Shown: one piece after another, positions 45,010 through 56,205 of the stretch
Numbering within the stretch: the first letter of the stretch is position 1
Layout of the letters: the number at the start of each line of letters is the position of its first letter
From: Diphasiastrum complanatum
Taxonomy: Eukaryota > Streptophyta > Lycopodiopsida > Lycopodiales > Lycopodiaceae
DNA length: 64,000 nt
Assembly (NCBI GenBank): GCA_029204225.1
Contig: CM055107.1
Coordinates: 42,034,007-42,098,006 of the forward strand
Direction of reading: 5' to 3'
Translations under genes and position numbers: made by a program
Notes under the pieces: model-generated
The model's input: only the letters and a program-made list of their open reading frames with translations
The model's database searches: none
Told to the model about the DNA's origin: nothing

Positions 45010-45788
45010 CTAGCTATGCTGGATTTTCTGGTGGTGTTGAATACTCATCTCGTTTGCACGAGCATGAGTTATTGGTTTGATAATGTTGAGAACTAACAGA
45101 TGGAAGTGTTGTATCTTGATGATAGTAGTGATCATAGGAGCTTTCAACAAGATGTGTCTATGCAGACTCTCAAAAGATTTGCTATGTTTTTGTGGTCCTA
45201 GATCTGGTTGTCCTCTTGGAGGTGGTCCTAAGAGCGCCAGCTGTGGTTGAGGTTCATGTCTAGGTTGTCTGGGCAACTCTTGTATATGGACTTGGTTGTT
45301 TCGTGGTTGGTAGTTTGTGTGTTGGTTTTGTGAAACAAACGGTTGTCGAGGAGGTTGAGTATGTCCTCCTGAATGGTTGTGAGGCTGGTTCCTCGGGTTA
45401 TAATAGCAATAAAGAGAGGTATGTCCCATAAAGTCGAAGATGTCACATTTGATCAAGGAAGTATCTGGGACTGGTTGGTATGAAGTGCACTCATTGCCAG
45501 TGTGTGCACCTCAACAGTGAGGGCACCACTTGTTCTCTCGTCTATGGTGGATTTGGCCAGTAGGTAACTGACCCAGCATCGAACTCTGGATAGACTTAAG
45601 AGTGTTTTGAAACTCTTTCGTGAGTTTCTCCATTTGTTGTTGGTGTTGCTGGTTAAGCAACTCCATCTGTGTTTTCCACAACTATTCTCAAGTTTCGTTG
45701 TTTGGTCGATCTTCTTGGACAGCACGATGTGCTCTTCGTTCAGGTGGTTCATCGACATCAGAGCCCTCGTCTTCCTCTCAAATGGCAT
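45010..45788 (-). pseudogene. Gypsy gag-NC linker, frameshifted
   Basis: Overlapping frames rich in Asn, Gln, Pro and His (HSGGHTQPPRQPFVSQNQHT) link the gag core to the zinc knuckle. The frame changes at about 45453. No catalytic motif. Confidence 0.5.
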
Positions 45789-46240
45789 CAGACATGGCTT
45801 GTTTCAATGATGTATATTCATCATTGGAACGAAGTTCATGTCTTATCCATCGTGGAAGTCCAACAAGGAACCAGATTATGAGCATAGACTCAGTGGGTTG
45901 TTCTTGTACCTGACTTTTTAATCTTTTAAATTGTTCAATATAGTCACATACTTTCTTGTCTTTTGTCATTTTGATGTTACTTAGCTTGACAAAAGGACTT
46001 TCTATCAAGCGAAATGGCTTGAAGCGTTTGATAAAGGCCTCCTTCAAGAGTGACCAGTCACGTTTATCTTCATGATCAAGGTTAAAAAACCACTCTCGTG
46101 CTCGATCGATCATGGTCATCGAAAAGAGCTGTACCATGGCTTACGGTGATGTCTCGCCATAGATGTCACATGCATTTTCAAAGACTTGAAGACATCTTTG
46201 AGGATCAGTATTACCATCGTACTTAGGTAAATCTAGCTTT
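45778..46240 (-). pseudogene. Gypsy gag core
   Basis: LPKYDGNTDPQRCLQVFENA, a stop near 46140, then DRAREWFFNLDHEDKRDWSL, LLKEAFIKRFKPFRL and CDYIEQFKRLKSQV form the conserved retrotransposon gag fold; the C-terminus is LVGLPRWIRHELRS. The start codon is uncertain. Confidence 0.85.
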
Positions 46241-47049
46241 GGGGTACTTTTTTAGTACGTGGAATATTATTCGCAAAAGCTCCGTTTAAGTGAGCTCATG
46301 CATGTGAAGATTCGACAGCATGTCAATGTGGTCATTCATATGGAGCTTCATAACGCATGGGTTCCCATCTGTCGAATGGGTTGGTGGATGGCTCTTGGAC
46401 TTGGGATTTCATCCAGGAATATCTGTTAAATCGAGCCTGTTCGGTGGATGGGGAGACCATCTCTGGTGGATAGTCCTCCGTAGAATTTGGATCATAAGGG
46501 CGATCCATAACAACTTGTAGAGTACCGTAGGATTGTGTAATTAGGCTCTTGGACTCTTGTTACGGTGGATACAGGTGTTGGAATGCGGTTGCTACGGGTC
46601 CAAGGTTGGTGCGAGTGCAAATCGACCAGTTGGCGGTTGATACGTATGAATGCGGTGGAACGATTGAATGCGGATGCTAACAATGGAGTCGAGAAGCAGT
46701 CGTTTGGTGATTGAAAGGTTGTGTGTTACTGTGATAGCGGTGAGGATTGTTCAAGGCAGGCGCAAACTGTAGCGGGGATGCGGTTATTTGCGGTCTAATG
46801 CGGTGACTGCGGTGCGATGGTGGGTGGGATTAGGATGTGAGCAGTTGGCTGGTGAATGTTGTCTGTATGGAACTTAGGTAAATGTAGATGGTGTAGCGGT
46901 GAATGTAGTTGTTTGGTTGATGGTGGGTATGTGGCGTGGTTTGAATTTCTCAGGTTGTACGGGGAAGAGGCTGCTACGGCTGAACAGCAGATGTGGTTGA
47001 ATGTGTGTGAGTGTTGGTGCTATTTCTACGGTTTGAGAATGGAGATGAT

Positions 47050-48350
47050 TGGATTGCAGTGGGTGGGGATGGTTTGCGGTCCGTACAGTTTGTGATGGAT
47101 TGCGGTCCCTACGGGTTGCGACGGTTTGCGGGCAATTGTGGTGTATTGCGGTCCGAACGGTTTGCGAAGAATGAGCATGGTTTGTGGTGGTTTACGATCC
47201 GTATGGTACGATAGATTACGATGCCTACGGGTTATGATGGATGATGGTCCGTACAGTGTGCGATGGGTTGCGGTCCTCACAGTTTGTGATGGTTGCGGCT
47301 CAAGGCAGATACAGGCCCTTGTTGTGGCTCTCGTTTATAGCGGTCCAGCTTGTATGTCGTTTGGTTTGACAGAAAGATTATCGTTAAAAAGGCTAGTGGT
47401 CGAGCGTGAATCTGGTCTGGTTGAGATTGGAAGAAATCCGTTCGATCGAGATTGGACCCAGACCCTCTGGTCGAGAGTTGAGCAAAAACTCTTCGGTCGA
47501 GACGTGATAAGATGTCGTCGGTCGAGAGTTGAGAAATTGCTTGGGTTGAGATTGAGAATCTCTTCGGTTGAGATTTAAGCGTTGGGTTTTGGCTGAGATT
47601 GAATAGAGCACTTTCGCTCTGGTTGAGATTTGAAGGTTGACTTCGGCTCCGGTTGAGATGTAAAGGATCGCTTCGGCTCAGGACTGAAGGCTCCAGTTGA
47701 GATTTGAAGGTTCGCCTTTGGTCGAGATGTGATAAAATCTCATCGATTGAGATCAGGATTGAAGGCTCCAGTTGAGATTTGAAGGTTGCCTTTGGCTCCG
47801 GTTGAGATGTGAAGGATCGCTTCGGTTGAGATCAGGATTGAAGGCTCCGGTTGAGATTTGAAGGTTGCCTTCGGTCGAGATGTTAAAGAGGCCTTCAGTC
47901 AAAATCTGGACTTATGGCTCCAGTCGAGATTTGAACGATGCCTTTGGTCGAGATTGGATCCGGACCCTCTTGTCGAGAGTTGAGCAAAAACTCTTCGGTC
48001 AAGACGTGATAAGATCTCGTTGGTCGAGTGTTGAGAAATTGCTTCAGTTGAGATTGAAAATCTCTCTGGTTGAGATTTAAGCGTTGGATTTCGGTTGAGA
48101 TTGAATAGAGCACTTCGGCTCTGGTTGAGATGTGAAGGATCGCTTCGGCTGAGATCAGGACTGAAGGCTCCGGTTGAGATTTGAAAGTTGCCTTCGGTCG
48201 AGATGTTAAAGAGGCCTTTGGTCGAAATCTGGACTTATGGCTCCGGTCGAGATTTGAACGATGGCTTCGGTCGAAATGTTAAAGAGGCCTTCGGTCAAAA
48301 TCTGGACTTATGGCTCTGGTCGAGATTTGAACGATGAGCGTCGGTTGAGA
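47050..48350 (-). repeat. Degenerate tandem-repeat array in the Gypsy leader
   Basis: 47390-48350 is built from 20-60-bp units centred on GGTTGAGATTTGAAGG and GGTCGAGATGTTAAAG (plus-strand reading). A higher-order block of about 190 bp (47441-47635) recurs at 47946-48139. A second, shorter family (GGTTTGCGGTCCGTACAG and variants) occupies about 47070-47290. It lies between the primer site and gag, so it would be the untranslated leader of the retrotransposon RNA. Confidence 0.8.
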
Positions 48351-48596
48351 TGAAACTCAGGTTATGTCTGGATATTGAAATAGTGGCTCGGTCAAGAGTT
48401 TGTAGGTAGCGGTCCGGTCCAGACATGAGTCGTGGAGCTCGGCTTGGTAAGGATTGTGAAGTCCAGCTGAGAAAGGAGCTGCATGTCGGTTAGGACCAAA
48501 GTGACGAGCTCTACAATGAACGTGTGGGAGGTCGCAGAGTGATTGTTTGACAACACAGATTAGAAAGATATGGCTTGGTTTAATGTCTGTGTAGCT

Positions 48597-48610
48597 GTGG
48601 AATGGCGCCA
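48597..48610 (-). other. Gypsy primer-binding site
   Basis: Minus strand TGGCGCCATTCCAC, two bases after the LTR end. TGGCGCC is a typical start of plant Gypsy primer sites. I have not matched the remaining bases to a specific tRNA. Confidence 0.65.
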
Positions 48611-48612
48611 AA

Positions 48613-49324
48613 TGTTCATAGATTCTCTGAATCTGTGAACATGGTTTTGGTGTTTCTTTACTTCTTCTTCTTCGTTCTTCTGTGAGTTTACTTGAGTGCT
48701 GATTCCTACCTTATTCCACAAACAAGAGATGAATCCTAATCCACAACTAAGCAAGAAACAAGAAAACAAGAAACTAGTTAATCCACAATGCAAGGAAATC
48801 AAGCATGCTCATAGAAACTTCACTCAAGAACATTGCCATGAACAAGGAGCTTAGAAATTATCAAGAACTCGTGGATGATCTTCTTTATTTGCTCAAGAGA
48901 ACTTGACAATACATTCAAAGCTCCCTCACAAGAGAGGGGAGCCCTTAAATAAGCAAGAAGGCTGCCCATGTGGAGCCCGAGTGGCAATTCCACCAAATTA
49001 GAAATTACATGTGGAATTTGCCCTTCCACTAAAGGTCACCATCAAAAGGTTGCTCACTCTAACTAATTTAAGGGGGGTCTACATCTATTTACAAAGCCTA
49101 GAAAATATGACTAGCTCCTACATGGTCGTTCCTTCTCTGGGATACACCATGTAGGCTCACATAGATATTCCACTGTCATCCTAGCTAGTAATTTCTCGGC
49201 TCTCAAGCTCGGCTCTCAGCTTCTTCTGCTCTCCTCCTTCTGAGACCTCCTCGGTCATGGGTGAGAGGTATTTTGTGTCTTCGGCTTGGCTCGACATCTG
49301 GGGATTCTCTAAAATCTACTAACA
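48613..49324 (-). repeat. Gypsy 5' LTR
   Basis: 712 bp from TGTTCATAGATTC to ATCTACTAACA. In minus orientation a TATA-like CTTATTTAAGG lies near 48945-48955. Its first 29 bp (48613-48641) form an imperfect hairpin, TGTTCA...TGAACA. The partner LTR is absent because the element is truncated. Confidence 0.7.
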
Positions 49325-49439
49325 CTGTGAAAAAGGGAGCAGAAGACGAACATGAAAATGAAGATTTTTGAGTCATTTTGCATTTGAGTGATGAATCAGA
49401 AGATGAAAGATTCGAGAGACAGCCTTCTGTTACAATACC

Positions 49440-49935
49440 TCATCCCTCAAGGACGACTGCAAAAGTACCTCAAGAGGATGCACCATCGCGTCAAGAGCGG
49501 CAATTATCTGGGTCAGCAAAAAGCAAACCATTGTGGCTCAGTCATCCTGCAAAGCAGGGTACGTTGCAGTAGCAAAGATGGCCAACGAAATAATTTGGCT
49601 CAAACAATTCCTTGACGAATTGGGCGAAACGAGAAATGAACCTCTAGTTTTGCAGGTGGACAACACATCTACAATACATCTGACAAAAGACCCTGTGTTT
49701 TACTCAAGGATGAAACACATTGCGATCAAGTACCACTTGATAAAGATCTGATTGGAAAGAAGATACTACAGACCACCTTCATTGGAACAAAACACATGGT
49801 TGCTGACATTTTCAGAAAGGCCTTAGACAAAGGTTTGTTCGAGAAACAGAGGAGCAGTCTTGGAGTCGTCAAGCTATCATGCTTTGAGAGGGAGCTGAAG
49901 GAACAAAATGTTTCTAGTGTCAAAGCCTTGCTAGC
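49440..49935 (+). pseudogene. Copia-3-family 3' fragment (RNase H, purine tract, LTR start)
   Basis: A close relative of 27940-28400: VAVAKMANEIIWLKQFLDEL, NTSTIHLTKDPVFYSRMKHI and IKYHLI. Then come the purine tract TTTGAGAGGGAGC and the beginning of a Copia-3-type LTR (TGAAGGAACAAAATG). It is truncated on the left and frameshifted. The left border is close to the Gypsy LTR end. Confidence 0.85.
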
Positions 49936-50289
49936 TCTCCACTGTGACTTTGACAGACAATAGACCTCGCTTGTCTGACAAACTTTATTAGGTGCACAGA
50001 TCGATATATCGGTCTGTTGGATACACTAACCAGTAATATAACATGTGCGATATGAGATTAGTCAGCATCAATATCTTTCACTTTTGTATGTTTGAAATCA
50101 CATCCTAATCGGTGATACTGGTCATCGATACTCTTAAATGTCTGTTGACAACCAGCTTTTAATCCAAGAACAATAAATGAGTTAAAAACATCTAAAATCA
50201 CAACATTGAGCAATCTCTTTGGGGAACGACAATCTTTTATACTACACATATCCTTACAATTAAAATAAGTATAGCACAACAACCCAGCA

Positions 50290-51056
50290 GACTGATTTTC
50301 ATCAGTCAGCAGAGATACCTCACCAACGTGTTGGAAAAGTATGGAATAGCCAACTGCAAACCGAGCCTCTTTCCACTCGACCTTGGACTAAAGCTATCAA
50401 AGGAACAATCTCCTCAAACTGAGATAGAAAAAGAGAACATAAAGCAATAACTGTTTCACTCCATTATTGGCTCACCGATGTATTCAATGATCTACACATG
50501 ACCAGACCTTGCATATTCAATCAGTTCACTTAGCCAGTTCTTATCAAATCTAGGTAATCCAGCTCTAACCCATTGGAAAACACTCACAAAGGTTATGAAG
50601 TACGTCCAAGCAACCAAGAATCTCAGCATCTATTATGGAGGCATCCAATCTGCCAATATTCTCGAAGGCTACACAGATGCGGATTGGGCAGGAGATATCA
50701 ATACCAAAAGGTCAACCTCTACATTTGTATTTTTATACAATCAAGGCCCAATTTCTTGGAAAAGCCGAAAGCAGACCTCAGTAGCATTGTCATCAACCGA
50801 ATCAAAATACATTGCTGCCACAAATGCTACCACGGAGGCAATCTGGCTAAGGCACTTGCTTGTAGAAATCGACCTTGCACAATCACATCCAACAACCATT
50901 TTCTATGACAACCAAAGTACTATAGCACTCTCTCTAAATCCGAGATTTCATTCTTGAAGCAAGCATATCAAAATAAGGTATCACTACCTAAGAGAGAAAG
51001 TGCAAAGCAAGGAAGTATCATTGGTCTACTGCAGGACAGATTCAATGGCAGCATAT
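50290..51056 (+). pseudogene. Copia RT C-terminus and RNase H fragment, different family
   Basis: QRYLTNVLEKYGIANCKPS, TPDLAYSISSLSQFLS and MKYVQATKNLSIYYGG, then the RNase H GYTDADWAGDINTKRSTSTF and LSSTESKYIAATNATTEAIW, followed by YDNQSTIALSLNPRFHS and HIKIRYHYLREKVQS. The frame is interrupted at 50955. The distinct sequence shows this is not Copia-1, -2 or -3. Confidence 0.88.
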
Positions 51057-51529
51057 AACAACCTTCATTGTTTCTTTTTCATTATCTTGTGATCTTGAAA
51101 GCTATGATTGTGCTTGCATGAGAACCTTGTGTTGGTTTGTTGCGAAAAAATTCACTTGTCACAGCTACCGTTTGAAGTGCATCATCTATTGATTGTTGTA
51201 GAAGACTTGGTAGATAGCATTTAATGCTAATTAGGTATTTAGCAAGTAGAAGATATTTTGTAATAGACCAATAAACTGTGGATGGGAAGTTAGTTAAGTT
51301 TTAATCTTCACCAAAAAACTTCTTCTGACTTAATTAGAGTTTTTGGAGCCAGCGTTATCACGCTCAACAAGCTAAAGTTATTACTTCAAGCCATTGTACT
51401 CATTGTTGATATTAATCAGAGTGCAATTTCAGTCTCACAATTGTATCGTTCTATTGTGTATTTGTATGAGTCATTCATCTTGATTATTTTGCTGCTAACT
51501 GTGGCGCTTCTGAAACTATTGCTCAAGCC

Positions 51530-52736
51530 TCCACTGCCATTCCCACTGATTTTTGACATTTGAAAAATCTAGTTAATCCTGTAGATACTTCTCTTCCACC
51601 TCCTCCTCCTCCCAAAGCTTTTTATACATATATAGATTCAGATAAATATCTAAAATTTGAGAGTGACATATCTAACGTTGTAGATAGACTGATATGAATT
51701 CCATTTTGTTTTAGATTGGAGGAACTTGATTTTAGTATAAATTACAAGGTTATTGATTGTTTGGACATGAAAAACAGACGTGCTTCTATCAGTGATCATG
51801 TGATAGAGTCTGGGGTCCAATTCTTGAATTTGACATTGCAAGGGATTCTTACCGAGAAGTTTTGATTCTCAACATTTTTTTGCTTTAGGCCCTTAAGGAG
51901 AATACGACAGCTTGGCAATGTGTCTGTTTAGAGGATGCACACCACTAACCAATACCTGCTTGTGCCATATCATAACAAATAAGACAGAGTCAAATGCTTC
52001 TTGTTGTTAATAGCATTATCATTGGCATTATTATTGGAAATACTTCTCAGAATTGCAAGCTAATGGACTCTCTATTTTATTTTGCAGTGAGCATTGGAGC
52101 TTAAATCTGATCTCAATCACAAGGCTGTAGATAATAATATTAAACTTTTTTGTGTAAAAATGAATTCGGCTAGGAATACTCATAAGAATATTGACTCGAT
52201 CCTGCTGATTATATGTAAATACATTCCAAATGATAAAGCGAAGAAAGGTGAATGGGAGATCTTCAGTCTAGAGGTAAATCTTGTCCATCTCATCAACAAT
52301 TTAAAATCAATATTCTAATGTATTTTATTCATTGTTTGGTTTCCCTTCATTGATGTCTTGTGTGCTAAACTTTTTGCAGTCACCCCAGCAAATGATTTAT
52401 TCAGCTATGGGTGGTACACTTTGTATAATGCAAAGTTATTTTTTGAGTGGTTCATCCTTCAACAGGATGTTGATATTTCAAAAGTAATTTATTCTGTTCA
52501 TTCTTGGTTTTGGAATCGTGATTAATTTTTCAATTTTGGAAAGTTTCTAACCGTAACTAATATGTGAATATTCTATCTTGCAGTTTAAACTTCATGAATA
52601 CACAACAGCCCAGGTGTACAGATTCAGGCAAGAAATTATCCTAAGCATATTGGCGAGGGCAAGGCTTCAACCACCCCCTGATGATGATGGCGCTGCAGAT
52701 GATGTCATTATACTAAATGCATTAGAGGAGTTCTAA
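51530..52736 (+). pseudogene. Possible Ulp1/C48-type cysteine protease pseudogene, several exons
   Basis: Several pieces resemble the end of a C48 (SUMO-protease type) domain. YLLVPYH near 51950 and EHWSL at 52089 (after a TTTGCAG acceptor) would be the VP...HW segment with the catalytic His. The exon 52380-52483 (VTPANDLFSYGWYTLYNAKL) resembles the ND-CG segment but has Tyr where the catalytic Cys is expected. A clean 100-bp GT-AG intron (52484-52583, phase 0) leads to FKLHEYTTAQVYRFRQEIIL and the acidic end DDDGAADDVIILNALEEF, with the stop at 52734-52736. An earlier piece (KNRRASISDHVIESGVQFLN) lies near 51770-51830. The frame does not join cleanly over 52088-52379. Such proteases are often carried by plant Mutator- and CACTA-type transposons. 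The family assignment is tentative. Confidence 0.35.
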
Positions 52737-53097
52737 ATTCCAAAAAGACCCTTTGTAAAGATTCGTTTTATATTTTTTCTCAATTTTTTCTTACACATGG
52801 ACCAATCAAAACACTCAAATTTGAAATCTACGTAACGTACTTTTTTGAATCCACATTTTGATTCCACACTAAAAATGCGGCATAACTTCTTAGTGGTAAG
52901 TCCGAATTTAGCGAAGTTTAGTGCATTGGAAAGCGCTTAACAAGGGCTTTCCAATGATATTCACATGACATACTTCTGAGCTACGATTAAAAAGTTATTT
53001 CAAGTCAAACGTATTAGTGTTATAATATTTTAATAATATAAACTACATCTTGCATGAATTCTTAAAGGGTCTTTTTGGAGCTCAAAACTCCTCTAAT
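52721..53097. repeat. Inverted-repeat element with 35-bp arms
   Basis: 52721-52755 (ATTAGAGGAGTTCTAAATTC onward to AGACCCTTTG) and 53063-53097 are reverse complements with about 5 mismatches, enclosing about 307 bp. Inside is a second perfect stem, CATTGGAAAGC (52924-52934) with GCTTTCCAATG (52946-52956). The left arm includes the last codons and stop of the protease-like pseudogene. The right arm touches the start of the solo LTR at 53097. Confidence 0.7.
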
Positions 53098-53729
53098 GTG
53101 AAAGATTCAACTAGTTTAGTCATATTTGCTACATTTGTTCATTTGACAAATTGAGGCCAACTTTATATTAGATTTAGAGCTTGACTTTTCAAAGTTGTAT
53201 TAGTCTAAATGCACTTGAATAAACACTTTTGAAAAATGTGGAAAATGTAGAAGTCGAGTTTGAGTAGATTCAAATTTAAATGTTGGGTACATTGAATCTA
53301 GACCCAAAAATAGTAGGATTTGAGGGAAAGCCAAGTGGCCAAATAGGGTTTGGACTGTTATAAAAGGATGTAACTTGTGAAAAAGCATATCTTCTCTCTT
53401 CTCTATCTCTTATACATGGTTCTCTTAGGTTCTACTATCCATTGGTGCATTATACTTGTGCACTATATCTTGCAATTCTATGTGTAGAATGATCTATATT
53501 TGCTATTTTTAGGTTCACACGTGTGAAATACAATAGCTTGTTGTAAATGTACGAACAGCAACAATACTTTATGTTTTGATTATTGTTTGATCAAGTTCTA
53601 TTAGAGTCTGCATTCTATTTTGTATGTAGATGCTAATTTTTCTACATTGGCAAGATTGGTGGAGTAACTTGTTTTGTAACCAAAGATCTTTAGTAGATTT
53701 GGATCTGAATTGATCCCAAATCTTTCACA
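53097..53729 (+). mobile_element. Solo LTR of the Copia-2 family, plus orientation
   Basis: It starts TGTGAAAGATTCAACTAG and ends AAATCTTTCACA. Throughout it is the diverged reverse complement of the Copia-2 LTR, including the TATA box TTATAAAAGGATG (53358-53370) and CACACGTGTG (53516-53525). No Copia coding sequence follows. The immediate flanks (TCTAA and ATAAA) do not make a convincing target duplication. Confidence 0.85.
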
Positions 53730-55020
53730 ATAAATAAAGATTTAAAAAATATAGATATCACAAAACAAAGATAGATTCAAAATGTATAGAATTGATAGGA
53801 AAATATACATGTATATATCAAATGCAGTTCCATTTTTTTGAATTTGGGAGCCCTGAATACATGTACCGATGCCCAACTTGGGCTTTCATTTATTGAATGA
53901 AAGAGTCTATACACAGATTTTACTGAACTCTATTTTGAACTATTGCTCTTCCACAATGGTGGTTGTTGTAGGTAGATCTTTGCAGCACGTTATCAGCTCT
54001 TGTATCTTTCACATCTGTGACAAGACAAATATTAGTGAATGTGCCATTGCAAATTATGTCATTTTCCTTGAGTGTGTACTATTTTGAAATGGCAATAAAC
54101 ATAGAGTACTTACGATTTTGTCGTTGATGATGAATCTGAAATAAGTGGGTAGATTGGTTTGTAATAGCATGAGCTCTATGCTTTCGACTATTCCATGAAA
54201 TGGGTCCTCCTGTATAACGATCGCCAATAACGATCGCCAAGTGAGATCTTCAAGAATTCTATCACATGCAAACCAAAAGGACACCTGTGGAGCATGAACC
54301 ACCCAACCAATATAGAGAGGCTAGTCAATACCCTAACTAATCCACCACCAAGCCACATGAATGAACACAAGAGAGGAGAGGAAACCTGGCTCAAGAATCT
54401 AAAATTCCAATAGGGAGATGGGCGACTTTCCATGGTACGTATTCTCTCCAAGAGGAGAGAATATTCCCCTTAGAATCCCCATGCATCCTATATTAAGCTA
54501 TTGACCTCCGATTCTTGCATTAAAGTAGTCATTCACCATGCATGTGCTCCTATGTCCAATTATAGGTTTGGGCCCTCATATGATTATTAATTACTTGATA
54601 CGACCTTAGTTTTGGATTTGTTTCATGAGAACTAATTAATCTAGGCTGAATTCAAGCCCTCTTAAAGTGAAAAACAGTTCTCAAAAGTACATGAGAGAGA
54701 GAGAGAGAGAGAGAGAAAGAGTCATTTTATTGTCCAAAATAGCCAAAATTGGCAAGATTTGATTGTAAGTAGATTTCACATCATCTTATCTTCATTCCAA
54801 CTTTGTGAGGGAGTGCTAGAACTGAGATTATAAGTCCATTTGTTGGATTAGAAATCTAATTTGAGTGAAACACTACAAGAGAGAGACCTTAGTGAGTTTC
54901 TAGAGACAATCAAATCCATTTCTTGGCAAGATTTGTTTATGGAGATGAGAAAGCCAATTTCTCATTAAAGGGCAAAAAGAAGACCAATGGAAAGAAGAAG
55001 CATCAAGCTCAAATGACAAC
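53730..55020. other. Intergenic; one microsatellite and a small tandem duplication
   Basis: No gene recognised. ATAACGATCGCCA is duplicated in tandem at 54214-54239, and (GA)12 lies at 54693-54716. Just before 55021 the plus strand reads GKKKTNGKKKHQAQ, a basic stretch reminiscent of Copia gag linkers, which may be the flank into which rearranged hAT sequence is joined. Confidence 0.4.
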
Positions 55021-55695
55021 GCTACACATACGACTGCCACTCGTATGACTTCTACTCATACAGCTCCCATGCATACAGCGCCCACAAATACGGTAGCTCC
55101 TGCTCAGCCACCCACTCAGGTTGCTGCATCCACTTATACAGCTGCCCCCCACATTCCACCACTGGCACCTGCACGTCGCCTCCTTGGGCCAGTTCGTCAT
55201 GTTACACCAGCTTTTCCGATTGGTGTACAGCCTCGGCCTCATCTTACAGCAGCTGCACCACGGCCTACTCTTGCTATGCTAGAGGGTTCCACTCATAGAC
55301 CTCTTTTTCCAGCAGGTTAATATCCACGAGGAGTTGTCCCTGCCCAGCCTGTAGTACAACCGTATTCATACACTCCGCCTACATTTAGGGTGCCTGCATC
55401 TTGTGCCACACCCATTCCTGCACCGACGGTACCTCCTACTACATCTGCTTCCACAACACCAGCTCGGAGGCGTCCAGGATCTGGCAAGGGGTCTTCCCAG
55501 AGAGGCAAAGGTTATAATCAAATAGTGGCACATAGACAGACAGGAAGGCCGCATGGCTCTGGCAGAGGTGCACCTTGCATCACTTTGTCAGAGACACAGA
55601 TTGAGGGAGAGGCATTACATGACTTTAGTCAGGCTGTGACAGAGGAGGATGAGTCAGATGCTTCTGATGATCCGGATGCCACACAAGCATCTTGA
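55021..55695 (+). pseudogene. hAT transposase, C-terminal part (plus-strand half)
   Basis: It begins inside a Thr/Ala/Pro-rich repeat (THTAPMHTAPTNTVAPAQPP) and continues PHIPPLAPARRLLGPVRHVT, a stop near 55318, then QPVVQPYSYTPPTFRVPAS, a basic segment (RRRPGSGKGSSQRGKG) and an acidic C-terminus (TEEDESDASDDPDATQAS) with the stop at 55693-55695. The first 179 bp duplicate 58656-58834 in reverse orientation. The rest is the part of the transposase that the minus-strand half lacks. Confidence 0.7.
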
Positions 55696-56197
55696 GGACA
55701 TGTTGTAGAAGTTATCATTCTGTTCATTTATGTTCCATATTGTGTTTTTTTGAAGTCAGCCGTATGTGGCGGGCTCTATATGATGAGATTATATACAAAG
55801 CATCTCACTTGTTTTCTAGATGGATGGCTAATTGATGTGTATATTGATGATATGGTTTACTATGATAGGCTCCCCCTCTCTCTGTTAACAATTCGGGTAA
55901 TTTTTTTTTTTGGGCTTTTTTTTTTGTTTTTCTTTTTGGGGGCTATTTTTGGGGGTGGGTAATTAAAAAAAACCCATTAATTAAATGCTATGGTCCTTCC
56001 CCAAAAAAAAAAAAAAAAAACAAATTTAAACTAAGCAAATCTGCACTTTTTTGGCCTTTTTTTGGGGGTGGGAAACTAAAAAAAAATAAAGTCAATTAAT
56101 TAATTATTACGGTTCACCACAGTTTCAGACAAAAAAATTTAGGAACTGTACGGTTCTCAGAATCGTGGTGAACCATGAATGGTTCATAAATTCTATG
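55696..56197 (+). mobile_element. hAT 3' subterminal region and terminus
   Basis: T- and A-rich tracts (for example 55899-55925 and 55999-56020) are followed by TTAATTAATTATTACGGTTC and repeated GGTTC/GAACC motifs, ending GGTTCATAAATTCTATG at 56197. The terminus CATAGAA (reverse complement) matches the other hAT end at 61486-61492. It is followed by ATTCAATG (56198-56205). Confidence 0.6.
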
Positions 56198-56205
56198 ATT
56201 CAATG

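Larger units (their letters stand above)
41842..49324 (-). mobile_element. Gypsy retrotransposon, minus strand, 3' truncated
   Basis: The 5' LTR is 48613-49324. Going left: a TGGCGCC-type primer site, a long repetitive leader, gag, zinc knuckle, protease, proline-rich linker, reverse transcriptase and RNase H, cut at 41842. Integrase and the 3' LTR are missing. Many frame breaks. Confidence 0.85.

Noticed and set aside
47126-47578. 150-codon frame in the Gypsy leader
   Set aside because: It follows the degenerate tandem repeats and has no domain; the position between primer site and gag argues for untranslated leader.
55009-55242. Cys/Gly/Ser-rich minus-strand frame (and its mirror at 58655-58840)
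   Set aside because: Antisense reading of the Thr/Pro-rich hAT repeat; the bias follows from the complement.
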